Shown here: positions 1 through 9,404 of the stretch, piece after piece | Position numbering within the stretch: the first letter of the stretch is position 1 | Layout of the letters: each line of letters starts with the position of its first letter | Source: a bacterium HR30 | GTDB taxonomy: Bacteria; Desulfobacterota; Binatia; HRBIN30 | DNA length: 32,953 nucleotides | Direction: 5' to 3' | NCBI GenBank assembly: GCA_002898795.1 | Contig: BEIG01000030.1 | Span: 1 to 32,953, forward strand | Notes under the pieces: generated by a model | Databases searched by the model: none | Told to the model about the DNA's origin: nothing | Seen by the model: the letters and a program-made list of their open reading frames with translations, nothing else | Translations under genes and position numbers: made by a program

Positions 1-104
1 AAAACTTCGACGTCTTCCGCCAGCGGGTTACCTTACCACGGTATCAGAAGGTTTCGCTGGCACTTGCTGCTTGGGGTCGTTCGCAGTTGCAGCGGCCCGT
101 TTAG
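1..104 (+). CDS. hpnD: C-terminal fragment of probable HpnD (squalene/phytoene synthase-like protein), truncated by window edge
   Basis: Frame starting at base 3 reads NFDVFRQRVTLPRYQKVSLALAAWGRSQLQRPV* (stop 102-104), resembling an HpnD C-terminus; it lies 9 nt upstream of hpnE. Confidence 0.6.
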   Translation, partial: NFDVFRQRVTLPRYQKVSLALAAWGRSQLQRPV

Positions 105-113
105 ACCGAAGGC

Positions 114-1499
114 ATGCCACCCTCTGCTCTCTCGCGACACTCTTCGCAACACGATGCGCCGACTGTGATCATTGGCGGCGGCATCGCTGGACTTGCCGCA
201 GCGGTGGAGCTTAGCCACCGCGGCCAACGCGTACTCGTGCTCGAGGCCCGCCAGCGTTTGGGTGGTCGGGCGGCTTCGTTTCGCGAACCAACGACAGGCG
301 ACGAGGTCGATAACGGCCAACACGCCATGATGGGTTGCTACCACCATACGCTCAACTTCCTCGAGCGCATTGGCGCTTCGAAGAAACTCGTTTGGCAGGA
401 TCGCCTCCGGGTGCCTTACGTCGACCTGGCTTCGGGTGAGCGCGCCACCTTGTGTGCGGGGGGCGGACCCAGTCCGTTCCACGTTGCCCATGGGATCGCT
501 CGTTTTGGCCTCTTGCCCCGGCGTATGCGATTCGAAGCCTTACTCGGAGGCGTTCGGATTTACCTCCTGCGGCAGCGCCGCGATCCATTGCTTCAGCGGA
601 TCACCATCGAGGATCTTTTGTGCCTGTGCGGACAACGGTCGCTCACCCGCCAACGAGTTTGGTATCCCATCGCGGTCGCTACCCTCAATGAGTGGCCGAG
701 CCGTGCTGCGGCAGCACCCTTCGCGGAAGTTGTCGCCCGTGCCTTTTTCGGTTCCCAACGAGATGCACAATTTGTTTTCCCTCGTGCACCTCTAAGTCAG
801 CTTTACGTGGACGACGCACGCGCGTTCATCGAAGGCCACGGCGGGGTGATACGGACTGGGGCCGTCGTGCAGCGGCTGTTGTGTCAGGAGGAACGAGTCT
901 ATGCCGTTCAGCTCCGCGACGGAACCATGCTCCCTGCGGCTCAAGTAGTCTGCGCAGTTCCGCCTGACCACGGCCGACGGCTCTTGCTAGAACACGGCAT
1001 AGACATCCCAGAGGCTGCATACTCACCCATTGTGTCCCTCCACCTTTGGTTCGACCAACCACTGGGACTGCCTCCCTTTGTCGGTTTGCTCGGCGGCCAC
1101 GCGCAATGGGTGTTCGACCGGCAAAACTTGTGGGCTAACCCGATGGCGCAAACGAGCGGGTACCCGTACATCGCGAGCGTCGTTATTAGCGCAGCGCACG
1201 AGGAAATCTCCTTCTCAGACCGCCAACTGGAAGATGCTGTGCTGAACGAACTTTTTCGTGCGTTTCCAGCCCTTCGCGGGATCCGGCTCAGGCATGTCAT
1301 CGTCATACGGGAGAAGCGGGCTACACCGTCGCTCACACCGTGCTTCGAACGCCGGCGCCCGGCTACCCAGACGAAGATCAAAAACCTGTTCCTGGCCGGG
1401 GATTGGGTGGCAACCGGCCTACCCGCTACCATCGAAAGCGCGGTTGCCAGCGCGGTTGCGGCAGCCAACGCGGTTGTCCTCCGGCGAGAAAGGGCATAG
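114..1499 (+). CDS. hpnE: Squalene-associated FAD-dependent desaturase / hydroxysqualene dehydroxylase HpnE
   Basis: N-terminal dinucleotide-binding motif VIIGGGIAGLAAAVEL...LEARQRLGGRAASF; C-terminal LFLAGDWVATGLPATIESAVASA typical of HpnE; context with hpnG and hpnH. Confidence 0.9.
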   Translation: MPPSALSRHSSQHDAPTVIIGGGIAGLAAAVELSHRGQRVLVLEARQRLGGRAASFREPTTGDEVDNGQHAMMGCYHHTLNFLERIGASKKLVWQDRLRVPYVDLASGERATLCAGGGPSPFHVAHGIARFGLLPRRMRFEALLGGVRIYLLRQRRDPLLQRITIEDLLCLCGQRSLTRQRVWYPIAVATLNEWPSRAAAAPFAEVVARAFFGSQRDAQFVFPRAPLSQLYVDDARAFIEGHGGVIRTGAVVQRLLCQEERVYAVQLRDGTMLPAAQVVCAVPPDHGRRLLLEHGIDIPEAAYSPIVSLHLWFDQPLGLPPFVGLLGGHAQWVFDRQNLWANPMAQTSGYPYIASVVISAAHEEISFSDRQLEDAVLNELFRAFPALRGIRLRHVIVIREKRATPSLTPCFERRRPATQTKIKNLFLAGDWVATGLPATIESAVASAVAAANAVVLRRERA

Positions 1500-1500
1500 G

Positions 1501-2292
1501 ATGCAAGGGTTGATGCTTCCGGTCGCCGTGTTCGCTGCCCTGCCCTGGGAGTGCAAGTGCGTGTTACCCGCTCTGCGCGGTGTTCGGCGGGGGAAAAGCG
1601 GTGCATTCAAGTGGTGGGAAGGCAATGCGGGGCCTTTTCGCGTCCGCTTGGTCCAAACTGGAATTGGCATAGAGCGAGCAACAAAGGCCACCAACACGGT
1701 TCTCACTGAATTCCCGTGCACGCTTGTGGTCAGCACAGGCTGCGCCGGTGGGCTCACCGCAACCCTCGAAGTGGGCGCCCTCGTGATCGCCAGCGAGATT
1801 GTTTGTGGCGTCACTGGTTCGGTGTTTTCGGTAGCAGAGCCCGTGGTTGCCTCCTTCGCCGAGGCGACAAACGGAAGTGGTCTCAAGTATGTGATTGGCC
1901 GCCAGCTTTGCGTCAGCAAACCGCTCGCGTCGGTGGCAGCGAAGCAACAAGCCGCCATCCGCTTTCAAGCCCTCGCTGTGGATATGGAAAGTGCCGCCGT
2001 CATGCGGGAGGCCGCCAGGCGGGGGATTGCCTTTGCCAGTGTGCGCGCAGTTCTCGATCCTGCGCTGAAAGAACTGCCGCCCACTGACGGGCTCGTAGAT
2101 CCTGCAAGTGGGCGCGTGCGGCCTGGCAGCTTGCTTCGGCAGGTCATTCGTGGAGGTCCTGCAAGGTGGCAGGAGTTGCACGAACTTTACAACTGGGTGC
2201 AATTCGCGCAAAGCACGTTAACACGTTTTTATGGCCGGTGGTTCGCGTCGCGTTCCACCCCAACTTGGAGTTCGTCTGCAGGGCAAAGTTGA
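1501..2292 (+). CDS. hpnG: Hopanoid-associated phosphorylase HpnG (adenosylhopane nucleoside phosphorylase)
   Basis: ATG at 1501 directly after the hpnE stop (the longer ORF call from 1258 is an upstream extension). MQGLMLPVAVFAALPWECKCVLPAL...STGCAGGL...VDMESAAVMREA is typical of nucleoside phosphorylases. Confidence 0.85.
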   Translation: MQGLMLPVAVFAALPWECKCVLPALRGVRRGKSGAFKWWEGNAGPFRVRLVQTGIGIERATKATNTVLTEFPCTLVVSTGCAGGLTATLEVGALVIASEIVCGVTGSVFSVAEPVVASFAEATNGSGLKYVIGRQLCVSKPLASVAAKQQAAIRFQALAVDMESAAVMREAARRGIAFASVRAVLDPALKELPPTDGLVDPASGRVRPGSLLRQVIRGGPARWQELHELYNWVQFAQSTLTRFYGRWFASRSTPTWSSSAGQS

Positions 2293-2313
2293 GTCGACGG
2301 GAGGTTCGGAACG

Positions 2314-3342
2314 ATGCGTTTTCCCTTGCACATCACCACGGACATGTTGAAGTGGCAGCTCAAAAATTGGTGGCGTGGCAACAAACGTTACCCCTTCGTG
2401 CTCATGTTGGAGCCACTACACACTTGCAACTTGGCTTGCATCGGTTGCTCGCCGGAGCGGTACAACGGAGACCTAAAGGACCGCCTTCCTCTGGACGAAT
2501 GTCTGCGCGCGGTCGACGAGTGTGGCGCGCCCGTTGTGTCGATCTGCGGTGGCGAGCCAACCATCTACCCGGAGTTGCCGGAGCTGGTCGAGGGGATTAT
2601 CGCGCTCAAGCGTCACATTTACCTGTGCACGAACGGCATCTTGCTCGATCGCTTCTACCAACGATCCAGGCCGCACAAGCGATTATCGATCAATGTTCAT
2701 CTCGACGGGCTTCGTGACACACATGACTACGTGGTGAATCGCAAGGGCGTGTTCGACAAGGCCATTGCCATGATTAAGGAAGGCAAGCGCCGAGGCTACT
2801 CCGTGTGTACCAACACGACCATTTACCGCGAAACCGACATGAACGAGATTGAGGCGATGTGCCAGTTGCTCACGGAACTCGGCGTGGACGGAATTCTGCT
2901 CTCCCCTGGTTACCACTACGAGGCTGTGGAAGGGAACCACTTCCTGTACAAAAACGAGATCCACGAAAAATTCCAACGCGTGCTGGCGTTGGCCGACAAG
3001 TATCCGGTTTCGTCGACACCACTGTTTCTCGAGTTTGCAGCAGGGCGACGGGACTACCCCTGTACCCCGTGGGGCAACCCAACCCGCACCCCTAAGGGCT
3101 GGAAGGGTCCTTGTTACCTCATTGCTGGAAACTACTACCCAACGTGGAAGGAGTTCTGGAACGGCGTCGACTGGCGGTATTGGGAATCGCGCCAGGATCC
3201 CCGCTGCCAAAATTGCCTCATGCACTCAGGCTTCGAACCCTCGGTGATCCGAAAGCTGGGAGAGAACCCGCGCGATGTGTGGACGATGATCAAGTGGAAC
3301 TTCTCCAATCCCCCGAAGCCCGCGCAGGCGGCCCAACACTAG
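2314..3342 (+). CDS. hpnH: Radical SAM protein HpnH (adenosylhopane synthase)
   Basis: CNLACIGC (CX3CX2C) radical SAM cluster motif; MRFPLHITTDMLKWQLKNWWRGNKRYPFVLMLEPLHTCNLACIGC and the CxxCLMHSGFE C-terminus match HpnH. Confidence 0.93.
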   Translation: MRFPLHITTDMLKWQLKNWWRGNKRYPFVLMLEPLHTCNLACIGCSPERYNGDLKDRLPLDECLRAVDECGAPVVSICGGEPTIYPELPELVEGIIALKRHIYLCTNGILLDRFYQRSRPHKRLSINVHLDGLRDTHDYVVNRKGVFDKAIAMIKEGKRRGYSVCTNTTIYRETDMNEIEAMCQLLTELGVDGILLSPGYHYEAVEGNHFLYKNEIHEKFQRVLALADKYPVSSTPLFLEFAAGRRDYPCTPWGNPTRTPKGWKGPCYLIAGNYYPTWKEFWNGVDWRYWESRQDPRCQNCLMHSGFEPSVIRKLGENPRDVWTMIKWNFSNPPKPAQAAQH

Positions 3343-3381
3343 AATCGCCGGGAGAGCGCACAGGCTTTTTCCCGACTGCGA

Positions 3382-3411
3382 GAACGCTGATCAGCCACGA
3401 ACGCTGATCAG
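3382..3411. repeat. Short tandem direct repeat GAACGCTGATCAG x2 (17-bp period)
   Basis: GAACGCTGATCAG at 3382-3394 and 3399-3411, separated by CCAC, in the hpnH/KUP convergent intergenic region. Confidence 0.8.
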
Positions 3412-3517
3412 TTAGGCAAAAGTACTGCCGGCCTCATGTGCGTGTCGTAGACCGAAGCTGCCGCAGCGCCTGGCACTCAAAGCTACTCCTGGCCGCGTCG
3501 GAGCGTCCAGCCCAGGC

Positions 3518-5461
3518 TCACAATTCCAGTTGAGCCCCGAGCTCTACCACCCGGTTCACCGGAATTTCGAAAAACGCTGCTGCGGATGGGGCGTTGCGCG
3601 CCAAGAGGATGTACAAACGTTTTCGCCATTTAGCCATGCGCGCTCGTCCGGTGGGCAGCAGGGTTTCCCGTCCCAGGAAGAACGTCGTAGTCATCAGATC
3701 GAACGCCAGCCCTTTTGCCTGGCAGAGCCGTAACACGTGCCGGATTCGCGGCATCTCCATAAATCCGAAGTGAGCAATGATGCGGTAAAAGCCCTGCCCC
3801 AACTCTTTCACTTCGATTTTTTCCTTGTCCGGCACCTCCGGTCGCTTTTCCGTGAGGATCGACAATAGCACCACCCGTTTGTGCAGCGTTTTGGTGTGTT
3901 TGAAGTAGTGCAGAAGGATGGCCGGCATCCCCTTTGGAGTCGACGTCATCACCACAGCCGTGCCGTCCACGCGAACCACGCGCTGGTTTTGTACGTCGGC
4001 CAGGAAAGCCTCTTCACTCACGCTACCCCGTTCCAACAGGGCTGCAACTTCGCTTCGCCCTCGCTTCCACGTGGTAAGCACCGTGAAGACGACCACCCCA
4101 ACAGCCAAAGCAAACCAGCCACCGTGTGGAAGCTTGGCCAGGTTGGCCAGAAGAAAGGAAAGATCGAACAGGAGGAACAATGCTGCAGCCCCAACCCCGG
4201 TAAGCAGCGACCACGACCAAAGCTGGCGGGTCACAGCATAGAACAGTAGCGTCGTCGCGGTCATTGTTCCCGTCACCGCCAAACCATACGCTCCGGCGAG
4301 GGCGCTGGAACTTTGAAATCCCAGCACCAGCATTAAGCACAACGCTCCCAAGGCCACGTTCACCTGAGGAATGTAAATTTGGCCCGCTTGCTCCTCCGAG
4401 GTATGGATGATGTTGAACCGTGGTAAGTAACCTAACTGTGAGGCTTGGTGCGTGAGGGAAAATGCTCCGGAAATGAGCGCCTGCGAGGCAATAATCGTCG
4501 CCACAGTAGCCAGGCCAACCAGCGGGTAGAGCATCCAAGAGGGCGCGAGTTCAAAAAACGGGTGGCTCACCGCACTACCCTTGGCAAGCAACAACGCGCC
4601 TTGGCCAAAATAGTTCAGCAACAAAGCCGGGAATACCAGGCCGTACCACGCGAGCCGGATGGGACGCCGCCCGAAGTGTCCCATGTCAGCGTACAAAGCC
4701 TCGCCGCCGGTGATGCATAGCACGACCGAGCCTAAGACGAGAAAGCCTTGCAATCCGTTGCGACTGAAAAACTCGATTGCATGCCACGGATTGAGCGCCG
4801 CCCAAATCCACACCTCCGCATGCGGTTGCTTGAAAATCGCACGGAGGCCTAAGATGCCGATTACCAAGAACCAAACCAACATTGCCGGGCCGAACACCGC
4901 GCCGAGCCCCCCGGTGCCATGCCGCTGAACTGCAAACAACAGCAACAAAATTCCGGCAGCGATGGGGACCACGTAGGGCTCGAATGCATGGGTGGCTACG
5001 TTGAGTCCCTCGACAGCCGACAAAACCGAAATTGCCGGCGTAATGATTCCGTCTCCATATAGGAGCGCCGCACCGAACAACCCGCAAGAAACCAACACCG
5101 AGCGTCGTAAGGGCAAATGGCTCTCTCGGGGCATCACCAACGCTAGCAGTGCTAGAATTCCCCCTTCCCCCTCGTTGTCGGCGCGCATCACAAACACCAG
5201 GTACTTGATCGAAATCACTACCGTGAGCGACCAAAACACGAGCGACAACACCCCCACGACGTTCTGTGGCGTGATCGCGACCGCGTGCGGCCCCACGAAG
5301 CACTCGCGCACCGCATACAGAGGCGAGGTACCAATATCGCCGAAGACGACACCTAAAGCCGCGAGGGCTAAACCCAGTACCGCAGACTGCCGAGCAGCCT
5401 CTTTGGTTCCCGTGGTCGTGTCAGCAATAGCTGTATCCGACTGCGCGGTCTTGGTTTCCAT
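3518..5461 (-). CDS. kup: KUP-family potassium transporter
   Basis: LALAALGVVFGDIGTSPLYAVRECF...EGGILALLAL...DGIITPAISVLSAVEGL are KUP/Trk hallmark sequences. Confidence 0.95.
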   Translation of the reverse strand: METKTAQSDTAIADTTTGTKEAARQSAVLGLALAALGVVFGDIGTSPLYAVRECFVGPHAVAITPQNVVGVLSLVFWSLTVVISIKYLVFVMRADNEGEGGILALLALVMPRESHLPLRRSVLVSCGLFGAALLYGDGIITPAISVLSAVEGLNVATHAFEPYVVPIAAGILLLLFAVQRHGTGGLGAVFGPAMLVWFLVIGILGLRAIFKQPHAEVWIWAALNPWHAIEFFSRNGLQGFLVLGSVVLCITGGEALYADMGHFGRRPIRLAWYGLVFPALLLNYFGQGALLLAKGSAVSHPFFELAPSWMLYPLVGLATVATIIASQALISGAFSLTHQASQLGYLPRFNIIHTSEEQAGQIYIPQVNVALGALCLMLVLGFQSSSALAGAYGLAVTGTMTATTLLFYAVTRQLWSWSLLTGVGAAALFLLFDLSFLLANLAKLPHGGWFALAVGVVVFTVLTTWKRGRSEVAALLERGSVSEEAFLADVQNQRVVRVDGTAVVMTSTPKGMPAILLHYFKHTKTLHKRVVLLSILTEKRPEVPDKEKIEVKELGQGFYRIIAHFGFMEMPRIRHVLRLCQAKGLAFDLMTTTFFLGRETLLPTGRARMAKWRKRLYILLARNAPSAAAFFEIPVNRVVELGAQLEL

Positions 5462-5826
5462 CCTGGCCTCACCTAGGACTTATTCCATCGCAGGCCTTTA
5501 GCCCCGCGCTGTGGACGCAGACCCCTTTGACCCGTCTATTCCATCCCCACCACGGTAGGCGCATCCCCGGTTACCGACATCAAAGAAAAAAGAAGAGCTA
5601 ACTGCGCTGCTCATGAGTGCTCCCTGGGCCTCTCTCAACACCTGGGTCGACGCCGAAGCCTAGCCAACCCACTTCACCAATCAACGAGGAACACCGTGGC
5701 TGGCACCTTGGAGTGCTAGACAACTTATTTCTTGACAACCGTTGCCAACCTGTCGTAAACGGGTTGGGCGCGAGGGAGAGATTTAAGGTTTTTCTACGGA
5801 GCAACGTGACTGCCGTGGGGGTCGCT

Positions 5827-8730
5827 ATGAAAATGACCAAAGGATTTGTGGGGTTCGCTGTTGCGGGAGCCATGGGGATGGCCTTGTCCCTGGGAGCCGG
5901 TATCCCCGGTGTGGCACACGCGCAAAGCTGCACACAAGGGCTGTTTGCAAACAAGTGCATTCCGGGCGGTGGGTCGAAAGGAACTGACTGCCATTTGGAG
6001 TGGCTCGTGCAAACGATGCAGATCCCAGAGTCACCGAAGTTCACGGGCTCCGGGCTACCGAAAAACAAGTATCTCTGTTACGAAGGCGATCCCCGGTGCG
6101 ACATCGACCCCGACCTGAACAACAAGAGTTGCACCGTACCGGTGCAACTCTGCATCAATAACGCCGACCCGCGTTTTGCTGGGTCGTGCATTCCGTCAGC
6201 GCTTGCGCTGTTCGAGGTGAAAAAGCCCTCGGCAACCAGCCTCGATCCGGCAGACGTAGCTAACCTTGCAGCATTGGAGTCGGCAGCAAGCTCCGGGTTC
6301 GGGCTCACCGTGATGCGGAGGAACACGCCAACGACTTCGGGAGGCTCGAACTCGTCTCCAAACCTCTGCGGCGCACCAGTTCCCATTGTCGTTCCCCTAA
6401 AGACAACTGCTTCGGGAACAATTCGCCCGGGAACGCGGGCACTTCGAGTCATGGCGAAAACCACGACCGGGCTTATCGACCCCGATACGTTGAAAATTCA
6501 ATGCTTGCCGAGCACCTGTGGCAACGGAATCGTCGAGGCGGATCATGAAACCTGCGACGACGGGAACCGTGCCAATGGCGACGGCTGTAACCAGGGTTGC
6601 CAAAGAGAGCTGCCCTCTCCCACCCCGACGCCGACTCCAACGGTCACTGCCACCGCAACCAATACCGGTACGCCAACGGTAACTCCAACGCCAACCGTAA
6701 CGGACACGCCAACCCGTACTCCTACGGAAACCAAAACCTTCACACCGACGCGAACGCACACACCAACCCATACGCCAACGATCACACACACGCCGACGCG
6801 AACCCTGACCCCCACCTGGACGTGGACCCCAACCCGCACCCCAACGCCCACGAATACCCCCACCTCTACGAACACACCCACAGTAACCCATACACCAACG
6901 GTAACCCCCACACCCACCAATACCCCCACACCGACCGCGACCTTTACACCGACACCTCCTCCAGAAATTTATCTGGATTCACCCGCACACGGTGTGTTCA
7001 CCACCGCGAGCACGGCCACCGTCACCGGGCACGTGGTCAACCCAGTGGCTGGCCAGGTAGTTAAGGTCAACGGCGTGACCGTTTGTTCAGGGCCGTGCAC
7101 CAACTTCAGTTACAACATGCCTCTCGATGCGGGGCTTATCTTCAACCCAGTGCTCGCGGAGTTGACGGTTCCATCTACCGGCTTCAAAGCGCGCGACCGG
7201 CGTGTGATCATTCGTGGTCAATCGGTGGCGGACGGCGCATTTTCTACCAATGCTTTGGGCTTGCGCATCAACGACTCTGGCTTCGACAAGCTCGAACCGA
7301 TTATCCAGAGCATGATTCCGCTCGACCTGGCCGAACTGCTGCCTCCGGGAATGTTGATCACCGACGACGACATCTGTGTGGCTAGTCTCTTCGGAGCCTG
7401 CCTCGGCGGAATCGACAAGGTTTATGTATGTAACCCACCGGGTGCTGGTTGCGCACCTGGAGATCGTCCGTCCATCTCCGGCTTCACCATCAACATCGAC
7501 TCGCAAAGCGGCTACGTCCAACTCGATATTACGCTGTACAACGTGCGGCTCCGCCTGTGGATTGTTGGCTACGGAGTCGTCCCGGACTGCGCTTTACGAG
7601 TTACCGCGAACTGGGCATTGATCCGCGGAAATTACACCCTTGCGCCGGCGTCGCCCGACCCAAGCTACCTCGACGTCAATCAACAGGGTGACGTCACGGT
7701 AACGTTCTCGAGTTTCAATGCTTCGATCGAAGGCGGCTTTGCCTGCGACATTCTCGATGCCTTGGCCCCGTTGTTCGTTGATCTCGAGCAAACCGCCCGC
7801 GAGCAATTGGTGAACTACCTGCGCGACCCGGATGGTCCCGGACCGCAGGATTCGGTGATCGCCGACGCTATGGAGACAGCCTTGTCTCAGCTCTCGATTG
7901 CCGGGGCGATTGGCGGTGCCCTCGGTGTGCAACTCGACGCGCCGTTCAACTTTGTCGCCCCTGACAATCAAGGCGTCACGTTCGGGATCAATGCGCGGAT
8001 TATGTCGACCGATAAGCCCGCGTATACACCGGATCTCACCGCTTCCTTACACGTGCCTGAAGCTTTCCCTTCGTATGGCACCACCACACCGGTACAAAAC
8101 TTGCCCTACCACATGGCCATCAGCCTCGGCACTTCGGCGATGAACCAGTTGCTGAAGGCCCTGACCGAGGAAGGAATCTTGAACATCGACATTAGCCAGA
8201 TTGACCTCGGCTCCGGTCCGGTGGACATCACTTCCGACCTCTTAGCCCTGTTCTTGCCTGAGTTCGGTAACCTACCCTCTGGTACGCAGCTCACGATCCG
8301 CATCGAGCCAACGATCGCACCGGTGCTCACTGGTAACCTCGGACCCAACCCAGGAGACTTGGCAGAGCTAAAACTCGCCCATCTGTTGATCTCGATCTGG
8401 TCGCGCGATCTTTCCACGCTGTACCTACGGGGTGCCGTCGACGCGCGCGCTGGATTGCAGCTCAACTACGTGGCCGCAACCAACTCCATCAGTTTCGCGA
8501 TCAGCAACATCAACCCGAGCGATGTCAGGACGGTTGTGCTGCAAAACGCTGTCGGCGTGAACGAAAACGACTTACAGTCGATCATTCCGCAACTCGTGCA
8601 GCAGTTCCTGCCGTCGCTTGCGGGTGGGCTCGGATCGCTCCCGCTCCCGTCGCTACTCGGGTTGCAGCCAGTGGGCGTGGAGCTGTCGCGTCTGGGTCAG
8701 GTGATCACCGTCTTCGTGAACTTCCAGTAA
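5827..8730 (+). CDS. Secreted multidomain protein: signal peptide, DUF4215-type Cys-rich repeat, Thr/Pro linker, Ig-like domain, BPI/LBP-like (TULIP) C-terminal region
   Basis: Start at 5827 gives [34 protein letters not shown], a signal peptide; [29 protein letters not shown]; long (T-P-x) linker; C-terminal pattern [29 protein letters not shown]...LPSLLGLQ. Confidence 0.85.
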   Translation: MKMTKGFVGFAVAGAMGMALSLGAGIPGVAHAQSCTQGLFANKCIPGGGSKGTDCHLEWLVQTMQIPESPKFTGSGLPKNKYLCYEGDPRCDIDPDLNNKSCTVPVQLCINNADPRFAGSCIPSALALFEVKKPSATSLDPADVANLAALESAASSGFGLTVMRRNTPTTSGGSNSSPNLCGAPVPIVVPLKTTASGTIRPGTRALRVMAKTTTGLIDPDTLKIQCLPSTCGNGIVEADHETCDDGNRANGDGCNQGCQRELPSPTPTPTPTVTATATNTGTPTVTPTPTVTDTPTRTPTETKTFTPTRTHTPTHTPTITHTPTRTLTPTWTWTPTRTPTPTNTPTSTNTPTVTHTPTVTPTPTNTPTPTATFTPTPPPEIYLDSPAHGVFTTASTATVTGHVVNPVAGQVVKVNGVTVCSGPCTNFSYNMPLDAGLIFNPVLAELTVPSTGFKARDRRVIIRGQSVADGAFSTNALGLRINDSGFDKLEPIIQSMIPLDLAELLPPGMLITDDDICVASLFGACLGGIDKVYVCNPPGAGCAPGDRPSISGFTINIDSQSGYVQLDITLYNVRLRLWIVGYGVVPDCALRVTANWALIRGNYTLAPASPDPSYLDVNQQGDVTVTFSSFNASIEGGFACDILDALAPLFVDLEQTAREQLVNYLRDPDGPGPQDSVIADAMETALSQLSIAGAIGGALGVQLDAPFNFVAPDNQGVTFGINARIMSTDKPAYTPDLTASLHVPEAFPSYGTTTPVQNLPYHMAISLGTSAMNQLLKALTEEGILNIDISQIDLGSGPVDITSDLLALFLPEFGNLPSGTQLTIRIEPTIAPVLTGNLGPNPGDLAELKLAHLLISIWSRDLSTLYLRGAVDARAGLQLNYVAATNSISFAISNINPSDVRTVVLQNAVGVNENDLQSIIPQLVQQFLPSLAGGLGSLPLPSLLGLQPVGVELSRLGQVITVFVNFQ
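6125..6151. repeat. Perfect inverted repeat (12-bp arms, 3-nt loop) within the surface-protein CDS
   Basis: AGAGTTGCACCG-TAC-CGGTGCAACTCT. Confidence 0.9.
6610..6960 (+). repeat. Degenerate Thr/Pro-encoding repeat region (about 115-aa linker)
   Basis: Translation [52 protein letters not shown]...[11 protein letters not shown] is a run of ACNCCNACN-type codons. Confidence 0.9.
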
Positions 8731-8752
8731 CTGTATCCGCCTGAGCGAGCGC

Positions 8753-8793
8753 AAAACGGCGAAGGGCTCGGAAAACCCTTCGCCGTTTTTTTT
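8753..8793 (+). terminator. Rho-independent terminator
   Basis: AAAACGGCGAAGGG-CTCGGAAAA-CCCTTCGCCGTTTTTTTT: perfect 14-bp stem followed by a T run, just after the stop at 8730. Confidence 0.95.
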
Positions 8794-8858
8794 GCCGTCC
8801 ACCAAGCCGACGACGGGGGCGGAATAAAATTACGGTTTTCTGCGTCATCATACGTTGC

Positions 8859-9404
8859 ATGACCAATATTGTTTTGGATTCGTTGCAGGGGTGGGACGAG
8901 CAGGCAACCAACCCGGTTCGGCCTCAAAGTCCTAACGTTTCCGGCCAAGTGTCGGCAAACTTCATCACGCACGAGCTTCTCCTGCCTTCGCAATACTTCA
9001 CCCCCGCGTCGGAGCGCCTTCTGTCACCGGAGCAGCGCCTCATGTTGGCGATTTTGGAGGACGCTGTGTACACCGTGCTCAAGTATGCGGGGACGCGGAA
9101 TCGTCGGACGCAAAGGCTCGTGCGAGATGCGGAGCGCTGGATGGCATTGAGCGACCGCTCGTGGCTGTTCTCCTTCGAAAATATTTGTGCCGTTCTTGGC
9201 CTCGAAGCTGAAGCGGTCCGCGCGCGCCTGCGCCGCTTGCAGCTTCGTGCAGAGCGGCTCGGATCGACGGGCCTAGCAAAACTCGCCAACCAGCACCGCG
9301 TCGTTGGACGGCAGCATCGGGTGGTCCTTGCACCTTCCATCCGGCGCCGACTCCGTGCCCAAGAAAAGGCACGCGCGGCCCGGCAGCAGCGGTCTAAAAG
9401 CTAA
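8859..9404 (+). CDS. Conserved protein of unknown function
   Basis: ORF after the terminator; central LEDAVYTVLKYAGTRNRRTQRLVRDAERWM...WLFSFENICAVLGLEAEAVRARLRRL resembles hypothetical proteins I recall from deltaproteobacteria-like genomes (WPFSFENIC..LGLD). Confidence 0.7.
   Translation: MTNIVLDSLQGWDEQATNPVRPQSPNVSGQVSANFITHELLLPSQYFTPASERLLSPEQRLMLAILEDAVYTVLKYAGTRNRRTQRLVRDAERWMALSDRSWLFSFENICAVLGLEAEAVRARLRRLQLRAERLGSTGLAKLANQHRVVGRQHRVVLAPSIRRRLRAQEKARAARQQRSKS

Noticed and set aside
1258-1500. Upstream extension of the HpnG ORF
   Set aside because: Overlaps the conserved C-terminus of HpnE; ATG at 1501 fits the family start.
5617-5826. Upstream extension of the surface protein ORF
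   Set aside because: Signal peptide begins at MKMTKG (5827); extension would bury it. A TTGACA at 5732 may belong to the promoter, but no convincing -10 was found, so it is not listed as a feature.
6543-6929. Minus-strand 128-aa ORF encoding a VGVxVGV repeat protein
   Set aside because: It is the antisense shadow of the Thr/Pro codon repeat in the + strand surface-protein gene; the + strand has signal peptide and domain support.
6610-6960. CRISPR-like or minisatellite array
   Set aside because: Repeats are degenerate, in frame and codon-periodic (Thr/Pro), with no uniform repeat-spacer structure.
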